Source: Rhizopus sp. PT2906 (lineage: Eukaryota > Mucoromycota > Mucoromycetes > Mucorales > Rhizopodaceae). Taken from it: a DNA stretch of 64,000 nt. Positions 1 to 9,640 of this stretch are shown here, one piece after another. The stretch's first letter is position 1. The number at the start of each line of letters is the position of its first letter. Below the pieces are notes generated by a model. The model had not been told where the DNA came from, did no database searches, and saw nothing but the letters and a program-made list of their open reading frames with translations. The position numbers and the translations under genes were made by a program. The DNA is taken from positions 62,001 to 126,000 of the forward strand of contig JAMYHX010000018.1 in NCBI GenBank assembly GCA_025529335.1, in the 5' to 3' direction.

Positions 1-1088
1 GATCACCCCTAAGACACAACCACACAGCTACACATATCTTGAACTTTGCACTCCGTGAAGTGCTTGGCGAAGACATTGATCAAAAGGGTTCATTGGTTGC
101 ACCTGAAAAGTTCAGATTTGACTTTTCTTATAAATCACCTGTCAACGCGAAGCAATTAGAACAGGTCGAGAACATTTGTAACGAATTTATTGCCAAGAAT
201 CAGCAAGTGTATTCCCAGGAAGTTCCATTGGCTGTTGCCAAAGCCATCCACGGTTTAAGAGCCGTGTTTGGTGAAACTTACCCAGATCCCGTTCGCGTTG
301 TGTCTATTGGCTTTGATATTGATGAAATTGTACAAGATGTGTCTAACCCTAAATGGAAAACATCCAGTGTCGAGTTCTGTGGTGGTACTCATGTTGCTAA
401 AACAGGTGACATCAAACACTTTGTGATTATCGAAGAGTCTGGTATTGCCAAGGGTATCCGTCGTATTGTTGCTCTTACGGGTGAGGCTGCTGTCCAGGCA
501 CAACGTGAAGCAGATACCTTTGTGACCAAGTTGGATAGATTAGAAAAATTAAGTGGATCACAATTAGAAGCTGAGCTCAAGGTTGTCTCAAAGGAATTAG
601 ATAATGCTGTCATTTCTTCAGTCTCCAAGGCAGCCTTCCGTGAACGCTTTGCTCAAATCAAGAAAGCCTTTGATAACGCTGAAAAAGTACGCAAGGCAGA
701 ACAAGTGAAAGAAGCTACAGAAAAAGTCAAAAAGTATTTTGAAGAAAATCCCGATGCTCCTTATTATATTGCTGAATTGCACGTTGGCAATAACTCCAAG
801 GCTTTGAGTGGTGCTATTAACTATGCCAAGACCAGTCTGAAAGATAAGGCTGTTTATGTGTTTAGTGTCGATAGAGATAGCGGTCGTGTTGCACACAACT
901 GTATTGTGGGCAAAGTGTATATTGAAAAGGGTCTCAAGGCCTCTGAATGGGCTAATGTAGTATGCGAAAAGATTGGAGGCAAGAAGGGTGGTAAAGATGA
1001 CGCTGCTCAAGGTTCAGGAGATAACATTGATGGATTACCTGATGCATTAAAGGCAGCTGAAGAGTTTGCAAAGCTCAAGATTAATTAA
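1..1088 (+). CDS. ALA1: Alanyl-tRNA synthetase, C-terminal part (cut by window start)
   Basis: Charges tRNA-Ala in the cytosol (and usually mitochondria in fungi) and edits mischarged Ser/Gly. The frame is open from base 3 to the TAA at 1086-1088, so the window starts inside the gene. The first codons encode the HNHTATH motif of the post-transfer editing domain. About 125 residues further on comes CGGTHV, which supplies the other zinc/editing ligands. A charged coiled-coil stretch follows (about residues 180-245), then a C-Ala domain with the glycine-rich NNSKALSGAINYAK-type segment, ending in KLKIN. All of this matches the last third of a canonical AlaRS. No intron is visible in this part. 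The catalytic and anticodon-independent recognition domains lie upstream of the window. Confidence 0.95.
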   Translation, partial: SPLRHNHTATHILNFALREVLGEDIDQKGSLVAPEKFRFDFSYKSPVNAKQLEQVENICNEFIAKNQQVYSQEVPLAVAKAIHGLRAVFGETYPDPVRVVSIGFDIDEIVQDVSNPKWKTSSVEFCGGTHVAKTGDIKHFVIIEESGIAKGIRRIVALTGEAAVQAQREADTFVTKLDRLEKLSGSQLEAELKVVSKELDNAVISSVSKAAFRERFAQIKKAFDNAEKVRKAEQVKEATEKVKKYFEENPDAPYYIAELHVGNNSKALSGAINYAKTSLKDKAVYVFSVDRDSGRVAHNCIVGKVYIEKGLKASEWANVVCEKIGGKKGGKDDAAQGSGDNIDGLPDALKAAEEFAKLKIN

Positions 1089-1223
1089 ATGATTTAAGAC
1101 TAAAAATAAAAATACAGCCATACAAAATTGATTTTGATACGGTCTTAAAAATAGCATAAAATTTAATGAAAAAATATCTACTCTTTCTAATCTTTTCCTG
1201 AAACTTTATCAATCATAATAAAC

Positions 1224-1800
1224 ATGTCAAGCCAAAATACATCAGATAACATCCAAAGCTCTTTCCAAAAGTGCGAAATTAAAGAGTACTAGGGAGTCTT
1301 TTGGCTCGATAAAGTCAACTTCGCCTTGAGTCGTATTTCTGATATAGTCCAGATGCCCAAGAATACTGTCCAAAAAGTTATTGATAGAATTCGTGAGACT
1401 AGATCTTCTCTCCCAAGAAAGGCACCTGAAGATTCGAAAAAACTTAGCGAAAGAGCCCAAAGACACTTGTAAAGAATTATAAAAAAGTCCATTTGCGTCT
1501 TACGATTCTGTAAGATTCGAATTACAGCAAGCTGAGATTACAATCTTCCAACAGAACAGTATTCAACTACCTACGGGAAATGGGCTTTAAATAGTATTTT
1601 GCTGCACATAAGCCATCTCTTACAGAAGCAAACAAGAAGAGAAGACTCCTTGGGCCTTAGATCACGTCGATTGGACCCAAGAGCAATGGGAAAGCGTGGT
1701 TTGGTCGGATGAATCACGCTTTACGGTGGGGCTAGGGTTATTAGTAAATTCGGAGAAAGGTACGAGGCTCGGCGTGTTAAGCCCACAACAAAATTGGGGC
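1224..1800 (+). pseudogene. Tc1/mariner-like transposase relic
   Basis: A badly decayed DDE transposase reading rightwards. An ATG at 1224 opens a frame with two stops. It contains an N-terminal helix-turn-helix-like stretch (MPKNTVQKVIDRIRETR) around 1350-1400. After several frame changes, the stretch at about 1645-1725 reads ALDHVDWTQEQWESVVWSDESRF, the classical Tc1 segment around the first catalytic Asp (WSDES). No terminal repeats were found, and the remaining catalytic Asp/Glu part is missing or unreadable. The relic lies between AlaRS and the small gene on the opposite strand. Confidence 0.7.
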
Positions 1801-1827
1801 CATGAAGGCTTCGTTTTTGACTTATTC

Positions 1828-1883
1828 ATAGGATACAACTTGTTGGAGGAGTGAGAATGATCGGTTCCACCACAAGAAGGACA
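1828..1883 (-). pseudogene. Zinc-knuckle-like fragment CPSCGGTDHSHSSNKL
   Basis: On the minus strand, directly after an in-frame TGA, the sequence reads CPSCGGTDHSHSSNKL, a C-x2-C-x4-H type zinc-knuckle start. It follows a Lys/Glu-rich stretch (about 1890-1985) in the same frame. The pattern recalls a cysteine/histidine motif I associate with repetitive elements of Mucorales. That association is from memory and not checked. It overlaps the 3' flank of the Tc1 relic and the end of the adjoining small gene, so it is probably debris. Confidence 0.3.
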
Positions 1884-1953
1884 TCATACCTGTTTTTGCT
1901 CATTTGTTGTCGTCTTGTTCTTTTCTTTTTCCTTTTTAAGTGCTTCGGTCTTA

Positions 1954-2434
1954 TCAACCTTGTCTTGATATTTCTTGGACGTCTTGATAGGAGCAAGAAG
2001 CACAGCTAGTGGAAGGAGTAGGAGCAGGTGATACAGCTTGAACACTTGTATCTTTGTTGACTATAAGTATAGATGTCTTTTCATTGATGACAATATTTGA
2101 GGGACCAGGAGCAAATATATCTTCTTTAGCAGCTTTCAAAGTAGTACGAATGTTCTTGTCTATTACAACAATCTGTTATAAAACAGATGGAACTAATAGA
2201 TGCTATCTTTACCTTTTCTAAGTAAGGGTGTTTCTTGAAAATCATCATCGCTTGCTTCAAAAGCTGTGTTTTTGAATAAGTTTGTTTGCGTTTGTGCAAA
2301 CAAAGAAGGGAACCCGCAATCGATAGCTAATGGACCCTTAATAAATGACATATCAACCTTGCAGCTTACATACCTTTCTCTTTATTGCGCTTTGCCTTTG
2401 GAGGCGGAGGATCATCGTCTTTCTTTCGCTTCAT
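1954..2434 (-). CDS. Small three-exon hypothetical protein (126 aa)
   Basis: Model: complement(1954..2159, 2213..2326, 2374..2434). The ATG at 2434 opens a strongly basic/acidic leader (MKRKKDDDPPPPKAKRNKEK). Both introns have GT...AG ends (GTATGT...TTAG and GTAAAG...ATAG) of 47 and 53 nt, and the frame closes across both. The product ends with a Pro/Ser-rich tail and a SCASCSYQ cysteine patch before TGA. It has no signal peptide, membrane segment or family I recognise. The basic leader could be a nuclear localisation signal (inference). Consistent splicing argues for a real gene, but the stop lies beside transposon debris, so the C-terminus may be altered. Confidence 0.5.
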
Positions 2435-2733
2435 GTTGAAGTAAAGAAAAAATGAAAAGTAACTGCGGATAGCCTTGTCATGTTAAATTAATGATCGACA
2501 ACATTGTTTTTATTAATTAATCATATTTTCTTTAATAATAAAATGTTGGAATTAAAAGCCACTCCACTTTCGACACACTGCACTTCTTACTGTGATCCTC
2601 AAAGAAGTTTTCTTTATAAAAATGATGGATAAGGGTATTAAAATGACACACGATGATCATGAATCATCATCTAAATACCAGGAACAATGATTGAATAAGT
2701 AACAGTGAAGAGGGAAACAAAGAAACACAAACC
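2435..2733. other. Intergenic, A+T-rich
   Basis: About 300 bases between the small minus-strand gene and the Helitron fragment. I see nothing coding; it should contain the promoter of the small gene. Confidence 0.5.
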
Positions 2734-3521
2734 CTAATGACGCCCATATGTTCCATGATGAAATATCAGTACGCAATTTGTACATACGTATGCAGCATGT
2801 GTCTGACTGATACGCTGAAAGTACTGCTCAAATTCAATCTTTTGACAAAGACTGTTATTGCTTCTCAAGGTGAGAACGATGTCACGGAAGTTTCTGTCGC
2901 TATACTCAATAGGGATGACTGCAGCAACTTTGTCCATTTTTGATAAATCCCGAGCATGTCTGTCCCCTCCTTCAATCAAACACATTCTTATCGATAGACT
3001 TATAGGATGATCCGCTTTCTGTAGAGCCATTGCTGATAACTCTATCTTCACTGTTGATACTGGAATTCTTATGGCTAATCAATATCTCATATGCACGATG
3101 ATAAATGCGTGCGAAGGGATTGCATTGAGAAAGCAAAGTTGAAGGATTTTCTATAATCTCATTGTCCAAATTTTCATTCCTTTCTGATAGTCTCTGAGCA
3201 TCATATAAAGGATCATATACGTACAATTGAGCATATAAAGGTGTGTTGCCCTCAACTGGAGTCAAGGGCCGTGACGGTGGCAAAGTGCGCCATGGATTTG
3301 AAAGGTGTTTAATCCGCCTCTACTGTTGTTGTTATTGACACGATCTTCAGCCGAGACAATGTCACAGCCTAAGGAAGTAAACGCAAAGGCAGCGTTATAC
3401 TGACGAAGATTATCCTTAAAGTGTCTTCCTTGAGTGTTTGTACTTGCAAGCAAGTCCTTCAAGTATTGAGGTGGGTCAGGCAAGAACTGCAGCTGGACTG
3501 ATCTCCGCTTACAGCATGATT
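2734..3521 (-). pseudogene. Helitron Rep/helicase fragment
   Basis: Three minus-strand frames (3521-3262, 3283-2972, 3051-2734) join end to end into one product interrupted by two frameshifts. Diagnostic stretches are the cysteine-rich start (CCKRRSVQLQ), PDPPQYLKDLL, RQYNAAFAFTSLGCD, VEGNTPLYAQLYVYDP and SQCNPFARIYHRAYEIL. These correspond to the region just before and into the Helitron-like N domain of fungal Helitron proteins (family memory). The rolling-circle HUH motif and the helicase are absent, so this is a truncated dead copy. It ends abruptly near 3530, about 20-30 bases before the LINE-type insertion. Confidence 0.75.
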
Positions 3522-3552
3522 CCCAGCTTGTATTAGAGTGATATATTAGAGT

Positions 3553-3563
3553 GATAATGAAAA
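3553..3563. repeat. Left target-site duplication of LINE insertion
   Basis: GATAATGAAAA, identical to 4749-4759, directly precedes the LINE ORF1 insertion. Confidence 0.75.
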
Positions 3564-4748
3564 AAGTGGATGGCTCTTCCCGCTATTCCTTCAGACCCAG
3601 GGAAAACCTATGCATCTGTCTTCCAAAGGCAGAAGCGTGTTCTATTTCATCAAGATGCTCAGGATGTCCACACCACTCCCATCTGGAGAAGAGGCACCGC
3701 ACCTTGTTCTGCCTTTTTCGATCTCTCTCACCGTCCAGTCAAATCTTCTGATTTCAAGTTGACCGCTCGTAAAACCATACACACAGAGAATAGCCTGGGG
3801 TTAAAGACTCATCAAGAAAATTCTAAAGTCCTAGCCGAGATTTTCTTTAAGTCTGAAGATATTCGCGCATTCCATTGCAACAAGGTATTGCATTCGACGC
3901 ATTCAAAATCTATGGTTTTCCTGCCCTCCTGTCTCGTGATCCCGTTCTCCGTGTGAAACTGTCACACCTTCCGTTTCTGCCCAAACATCTGCTCACTCAA
4001 GGAATTTTTGATCTACTTGTGCCTTATGGCATTGTCTTGGAAGGGGAAATTTTTCTCGACAATGGTTGGTTTGATGGCACCGGCTATGCCATTCTTCAAC
4101 TTTCCGCTGATCATGATCTTCCTGAACTAACCCATGCGGTGTCATGGAATGATGAAAATGTTGTGTATGCTGCCTGATCGTCTATGCCGCTCCATTGCAG
4201 CTACTGCCATAAACCTAATCACTCTCGATTAGATTGTCCTGTTCGTTCTGCTGTGCGCTGTTGGACATGTCTTTCGAATGGTCACCTTCGCCCCCACTGT
4301 CCTCGAAGGGTCACCCGAATTACTGTTCCTGTCAAATCCAACAAGTATACCAACCATTCTGCATCCACTGTTCCTCTTGCTCCTAAACGCTCCCACCAAG
4401 CTCCAATTCTGAAGCTGATCCTGTTTCGCCTACACGTCCCCCACCTTTCAAACAACCACTGCCGAATACGGCGACTTTCATGGAAGTTGAAAAGCCTCCA
4501 CCCGTAAGTAGGTCTACCCCTGCTCCACCCTCCCGTGATTCTTCTCTCGATCAACCTCTTAAAGCAACCATACCGGCTGTTTTTGCCAAAGCATTACGAC
4601 GTAGGTAACATTTGGTTATGCTAATTCTTTCTGTCTTATAAATTTTTGTTTTCTTTTATTGTCTTGTTCATGCCAGGTAAGTCATTTCATATACTTGAAC
4701 TGCGGTATTTTAATAAAAGTTTACTACCTTTACTACAAAAAAAAAAAA
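3564..4748 (+). mobile_element. LINE-type ORF1-only insertion with poly(A) tail
   Basis: A non-LTR retrotransposon copy carrying only a gag-like ORF1. The ATG at 3570 starts MALPAIPSDPGKTYASVFQR. The frame shifts once near 3870-3900, hits a TGA at 4175, continues in the same frame with two CCHC knuckles (CSYCHKPNHSRLDC and CWTCLSNGHLRPHC), and shifts again near 4400 to a Pro-rich tail ending at the TAA 4606-4608. A 3' untranslated part ends in a run of 13 A (4736-4748). It is bounded by an 11-bp direct repeat (GATAATGAAAA) typical of target-primed insertion. No reverse transcriptase or endonuclease is present, so it is either an internally deleted or a non-autonomous copy. Confidence 0.8.
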
Positions 4749-4759
4749 GATAATGAAAA
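4749..4759. repeat. Right target-site duplication of LINE insertion
   Basis: GATAATGAAAA directly after the poly(A) run, identical to 3553-3563. Confidence 0.75.
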
Positions 4760-5398
4760 GGTCATTTCTTTTAGTAAAATGATATGAATGAATTGTCGTT
4801 TCAATTATCGAAGTATATATTAACGACAAGATAGCACTTCTTTGTACTATACAGCAATTGTTGAGCAGATAACTTCTTGTATGATATTTAGCAGTTATTC
4901 ATACACTTTTACATTTGAGTTAAGGGCAAAGAAGAAAGAAATAGAACATCAATGAAACTGATGTACCTATTTATCCAATCCAAAGACAATACACTGACAG
5001 TATTAATCATTTACAAATGTATGCGATAAAGCGTAGATTGGCTGCGATAACTATAGCGAAGCAATATCCACATATTTTAACATGTAAGGAAGGATAAATA
5101 CTACATATTCATCGATATTTCTTTCCATTGAAGACATTCACAGAAGCTGCGATCCATTCGAATCCAGGCTTCAACTATCTTTTTGTATTCCTAAATGCGT
5201 TACAGTAGCTGACGCGCTAAAGTCAGTAGATGTAATGCACGTACATTGGGCACCAGTATCAGTTAGCATAGCAGGATCTAAAATAAAGCGCATCTGTCTT
5301 TATTATTTATTAATGACATATAGAAAAAGAAGATATATGAAACGTAAAGCTATGGTCAAATTTATTGAAGTTTTATCATATTGACATTGTGAGTTTTT
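4760..5398. other. Intergenic, no gene seen
   Basis: A+T-rich sequence without a convincing frame on either strand. It includes the 3' flank of the secreted repeat protein. Confidence 0.5.
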
Positions 5399-5854
5399 TT
5401 AAGACGGTGGAGCTGGCTCTGTGGGCGCTGTTGGAGCTTCTGGTGCTTCTGCTGCTGCTGCATCTGATGCTGGTGCTTCTGATGCTGGTGCTTCTGGACC
5501 TGCTGGAGCTTCTGGTGCTTCTGATGCTGGTGCTTCTGGACCTGCTGGAGCTTCTGCTGCTTCTGCTGCTGCTGCATCTGATACTGGTACTTCTGATGCT
5601 GGTGCTTCTGGTGTTGCTGCATCTGTTGGAGCTTCTGATGCTTCTGGACCTTCTGATGCTGGTCTTGGTCTTCGTTTTGCTATTAATTTTCGCCTTTGAA
5701 TTACTCCTGTGTCACCAGCATCAGGAATAGAAAGATCTACACCATTAGTGTCGCTGTTAGGAATAAGCGAATCCGTACTTTGAGGAGATGAAGCAGCAAA
5801 GCCAATAGCGGCAAGAGAAGCACTGATAGTAAGAATAACAAGCTTGATTTTCAT
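5399..5854 (-). CDS. Secreted Ala/Glu/Pro-rich repeat protein (151 aa)
   Basis: An intronless minus-strand frame. The N-terminus MKIKLVILTISASLAAIGFA is a clear signal peptide with an A-x-A type cleavage site. A short Ser/Asp-rich spacer contains two dibasic patches (QRRK, AKRRPR; possible Kex2 sites, inference). From about residue 65 to the end the protein is an irregular repeat of APEAP, ASEAP, AGPE and SDAAAAEA units, ending PTEPAPPS. The bias is extreme: the GCTTCTGG-like DNA repeat keeps all three opposite frames open, and those antisense frames are shadows. It is probably a cell-wall or secreted structural protein, with no recognisable family. An AT-rich TATA-like stretch (TTTTATATTAAA) lies about 60 bases upstream. 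Confidence 0.75.
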   Translation of the reverse strand: MKIKLVILTISASLAAIGFAASSPQSTDSLIPNSDTNGVDLSIPDAGDTGVIQRRKLIAKRRPRPASEGPEASEAPTDAATPEAPASEVPVSDAAAAEAAEAPAGPEAPASEAPEAPAGPEAPASEAPASDAAAAEAPEAPTAPTEPAPPS

Positions 5855-7032
5855 TTAAGTAAAAAAGTACAAATCTAAAGAATTGTTGTGCCCTTTTTTG
5901 CATAAAATGTTGCCCTTCTTTTATATTAAACAGATTCATGTAGATACTGTTGCCATGACTGTTTATTATTGGCTATAAAAACATTTGACTATTCTGGTTA
6001 GAAGGATGTGCCTGCCCCTCTCTATCTTGTTGATCATAAGCTAAAAGAAGTATGTTGGCTGTGTATAAGGAGCCTTTACTATTCTTGATCAGATGGATGT
6101 ATCTGTTTGTTTTGTTGATCATTTATTCAGAAATCCAAAACATGCAGGAGACATGTTCATTGTATGCATATCTTTGCTTACTTGGATTGACAAAACGGCT
6201 TTGGCTAAAGAGAAAAATCTATGTAAACATGTACTTGTACATTTTTTTCAAACTTATCATTATTCATTTGATTGATTAAACTTTTATTTAATGATACAAA
6301 TGAGCACAGAAAAAAAAAAGATCAACTATATGTTCGAATCAGGGTAACCCCTTAGGAAGTCTATGCTAAAAGCCCCTTCTATAGGTTCAATAGCAGTGGA
6401 AGTGTATGCATAAGGAACAACAATCGACCTTTTACAGTTTCAGGCACAAACAGAAATCGGTGCATGTTATGGCAGTCAATAATATAGTTTATCGAAAGTG
6501 ACTACATGTAATGTTTACAGCATGGTATACATTTGATATTGAAGCCGATGCAAGCTTTGTAGCTGTTCAAGTACGTATGGCACTAAAAGACATGATTATT
6601 CAAGATAATTCATATGCCACTAGAAGAAGGTTGGATTGCTTACGAGTCATCATATGGCAAGTGTTGTACAAACAGTTTGGCCGCATTATAAATGATCGGC
6701 ACTTTAGGAACGTTCTTCCAGACATTACAGCAAAGAGATGCAAGCTTGTACTATAGTTTCTAATTTCTTTATGTCCTATTTTCCATCTGCTAACAAACTA
6801 TATTATGTTATTTATTATCTGCGTTTTTTCGATGGCCAATGATAGTCTACAGCGTTCTGGATACGCCAAGTTCATGGTGAAGTTAGTTCCCTGATAAGCT
6901 ACTTGCATTAAAAGTTGATGCAGAAATGCAGAAAAGTTGAAATGTGTGGCTTTGATAGGATAGAAATTACATTGCGTTCATTTGCCAAAGGACATAAAGA
7001 TGCTGTATAATCTATAAAGTTTTACTCTTTGT
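5855..7032. other. Low-information region with short orphan frames
   Basis: Contains short frames, for example 6093-6275 (starts MDVSVCFVDHLFRNPKHAGD) and 6511-6756 (81 aa, starts MFTAWYTFDIEADASF), with protein-like composition but no family, splice partner or start context I can support. They may be debris of the same decayed locus as 7033-7626. Confidence 0.3.
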
Positions 7033-7626
7033 ATGAAATTTGCTCACAATATGTATGTACTATGGGGTATTGAAGACGGTGAGATTAACGACTACTTGAA
7101 AAGTGAAACACCCATTGGCATCGTTATGTCACTATCTCAACGAGAAATAGTCATGAATTTGTTACCGACATACGAAATAAATGCCTCATGCATCAAGTAG
7201 AAGTCGATGCACTTGTACTAGAATTAAGGAACTTTAAATTTCAGAGAGAAGATGTTCATTTACTGATGACGACACATAAGCGCACTTATTTCAAAGAGAG
7301 CCTCTACACTGAAGACTATAGGAAACTTCGACACCTGAGTAATGTAGTTTACTATATGAACTTCAAAACGGCTTTCTAATACACTTATGTTTGTAGACTT
7401 TTGGATTGGGGAAGAACCTGCCATGAACTATTTCATAAGACCTATCCAATGCATTCATGAGGTTGACAAAAGTAATGGAAACCGAGAGCTCACAGATAGT
7501 AAACTTGTCTTGACCTATGTTATTCGGGATAATTGTGCCAATACTGCTATCAATATGCTGATTAAAAATAAAGTGCCAACACGACATGTACCAGAAAATA
7601 GACTAATGCTACGGGCGCTTCCTTGA
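7033..7626 (+). pseudogene. Decayed coding region, family unknown
   Basis: Three consecutive plus-strand frames look like one broken protein. 7033-7200 starts MKFAHNMYVLWGIEDGEIND. 7188-7379 contains EVDALVLELRNFKFQREDVH and overlaps the first frame by 13 bases. 7387-7626 starts MFVDFWIGEEPAMNYFIRP. The composition is that of a folded protein, not low complexity, and the frame changes occur without splice signals. I recognise no domain. Most likely a dead gene or an old transposon product. Confidence 0.4.
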
Positions 7627-8091
7627 GGTGCTACATATGGAGTCACTATACAACTTCACACTACTAAAGTCTCCCCACCTAATTTAAGCTGCCCACTCTC
7701 TTCTACATAGATACGATGTCAACAAACTACATGTATCTGTTGATCAAACTGATAACGTAAATAAATAGCAACATTTCTTTTTTATCTCTTTCTTCTTGAA
7801 AAGAAACACAAACCAAAGTGATGGTTTTATAAATGCGCATTCTACATCAAAGAGTGTGGAAAAGCTTTGTTGACGATATCATAGGCAGTGGGTAGAAATA
7901 ATGAAAAAAAAAACACTTTATTTGTTCAATCTTGACTTATTCCGTTTTAATTTTATGGACTAAGAGAGGCAAGGATTCTATCAACTATTTATGAAAAAGA
8001 CAAGAAAGCATCTCCAAGTCACAAATCGACTACACCATACAAAAGGTAATGGTGTTCCTAAAATGTAAATTTCAGGTAGATACTAAACATT
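7627..8091. other. Intergenic, nothing seen
   Basis: A+T-rich with an A run near 7907-7915; no supported feature. Confidence 0.5.
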
Positions 8092-8952
8092 ATGCAGCTT
8101 GAATTTCACTCCTCAATAGCCACTGAAGTCAACAAAGATCAAAGAGGAAGCTTGGGAAAGAGAATGTGTGAAGAAGAAAACGACCAACAAGGCGAGTTGG
8201 TACAAGGCGGCGCCAGCAGTAGCAATGATTTTGGGGTGAAAAAGATCCAAGGAGATCACAATGAAAAAAATGAGTATGTCTGGTTGGAATGGCAGAGGTT
8301 TCTTAAAAATCCTATAAGTTCACTGATGAAATTCTCATCTTGGAAACTTCCTTGGCTTACAAGTTGACCTCTGGCGAGAGGATCGGTTTTGACCACTACA
8401 AGATAATGTTCCATCTGTTGATTATGATAAAAACGATTGTAGAAAAGTGGGAATATGCCTTTCTTGATCATCTCAATAAGGCGAAGTTGCATTTCGTTCA
8501 TGCCCATGGCAAGTTACTTGACGCGCTCTGATTTCTAATTTTGCTGATATTCTGAATCTTTAGGTACTGCTACAAGATGATGGTCAATGCCCATGCCTGA
8601 CAAAGACGTGTTTGTGATGTAAAGGAGCATCGGGTAAAGATACCAAATGAGTTTCCTCGAAAAGACACTGAACTCTTAGCATTCATTAAACTGTATCTAA
8701 ATCTTTCTGTAAGTGCTTTTAAAACTGTTATATTCATTCAAAAGAATAGCACTTTGATAGGCTGCACTTCAAGATACAATTGATTGCGTCCAAAAGATAA
8801 AAGAAAGTCATAAGAACTCTTTACAAAAGGTGCGCTACAGCAACACAGATCCTCCTGTCTCTTTGCGAGATGTCATTGACCTCCTTGTAATAAGGTTTAC
8901 AAAAAGCAAGCCCTATCAGTTTGTCAATGGTTACGCCCCTTCTCGAAAATAA
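8092..8952 (+). pseudogene. Four-exon gene interrupted by an in-frame TGA
   Basis: Model: join(8092..8235, 8319..8512, 8564..8708, 8761..8952). Frame and phase close across all three introns (83, 51 and 52 nt). The first intron starts GTGAAA, the second GTTACT, the third is a good GTAAGT...ATAG. The spliced product would be 224 codons, but codon 125 is TGA (8598-8600). The last exon reads AALQDTIDCVQKIKESHKNS and ends GYAPSRK before TAA. The sequence is hydrophilic and helix-rich, without a signal peptide or a recognised domain. I suspect a Mucorales lineage-specific family (inference). It is either a recent pseudogene by one nonsense mutation or the central exon is mis-modelled. Confidence 0.5.
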
Positions 8953-9083
8953 TTGAGAGCAATAACATTTAAATAAAATGAACTAGGAGCATAAGAAGCC
9001 GTATACCTAAAACCTTTTTATGATCTAAGAACGATTAAAATTGATCTGGAGTTTTATTGAAAGGGACTACCTTTAATTGACTC

Positions 9084-9640
9084 TTAAACAGGCTCTTTGT
9101 TTAAATACTTGGAAAAGATGTTAACAGAATACAGGATACAGTTTCTCAGAGTATGCTTGGGCACAACGTTACTTGCGTTAGAGATGCTTGTATGAAGATG
9201 TTTACTAGCGTCAAACTTACTACGTTTAACGCTGCTTTTCACAATTACCGAAAACTGCTCAATTGGATTTAGTTCAGGTGAGTAGGGAAGGAGATAAATA
9301 CACTTGTATCCTCTATTGGTAGTCAGATTATCAATCTCTTCGTGCATATGGATAGATGCATTATTCATAACGAAGTAGAACCCCTTCAGCTTCAACTGAA
9401 TTAACGTTGTTTTCAAAAATTCAAAGTAATGACCAGTTTTTGTACCCGCTTTGTTGGAATTCGTCTTTGCATTTGCGCAACTTTTCTTTTGCGGGCTCCA
9501 GTAGCTTTGATCTTTTTTCTCATTTGAGCAGTTCTAATATCTATGTTGACAACTCCTATTGATGAAATTGACCCTAAATACTAATCCATAGCTTCATCAC
9601 TCTCTTCTGTGGTACTTCTTCCCCAACCGTCTTTCATTAA
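9084..9640 (-). pseudogene. Tc1/mariner-like (DDE) transposase 3' relic
   Basis: The open frame 9084-9416 contains FYFVMNNASIHMHEEIDNL (second catalytic Asp context changed to MNNASIH from the usual MDNAPIH) and YLLPYSPELNPIEQF, the signature around the third catalytic residue. Upstream on the same strand, frame-shifted pieces (ISSIGVVNIDIRT, TKTGHYFEFLK) extend the homology to about 9640. It is related to, but clearly different from, the transposase in the element at 50.9-56.6 kb. The first Asp is not readable and the second is mutated to Asn, so it is dead. Confidence 0.75.

Noticed and set aside
5365..5730. Antisense Leu-rich and Gly/Ala-rich frames over the secreted repeat protein
   Set aside because: They arise from the GC-rich repeat; only the minus-strand frame has a signal peptide and a sensible start.
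8598..8600. TGA read as selenocysteine
   Set aside because: Most fungi lack selenoprotein machinery and no SECIS-like hairpin was looked for successfully; a nonsense mutation is simpler.
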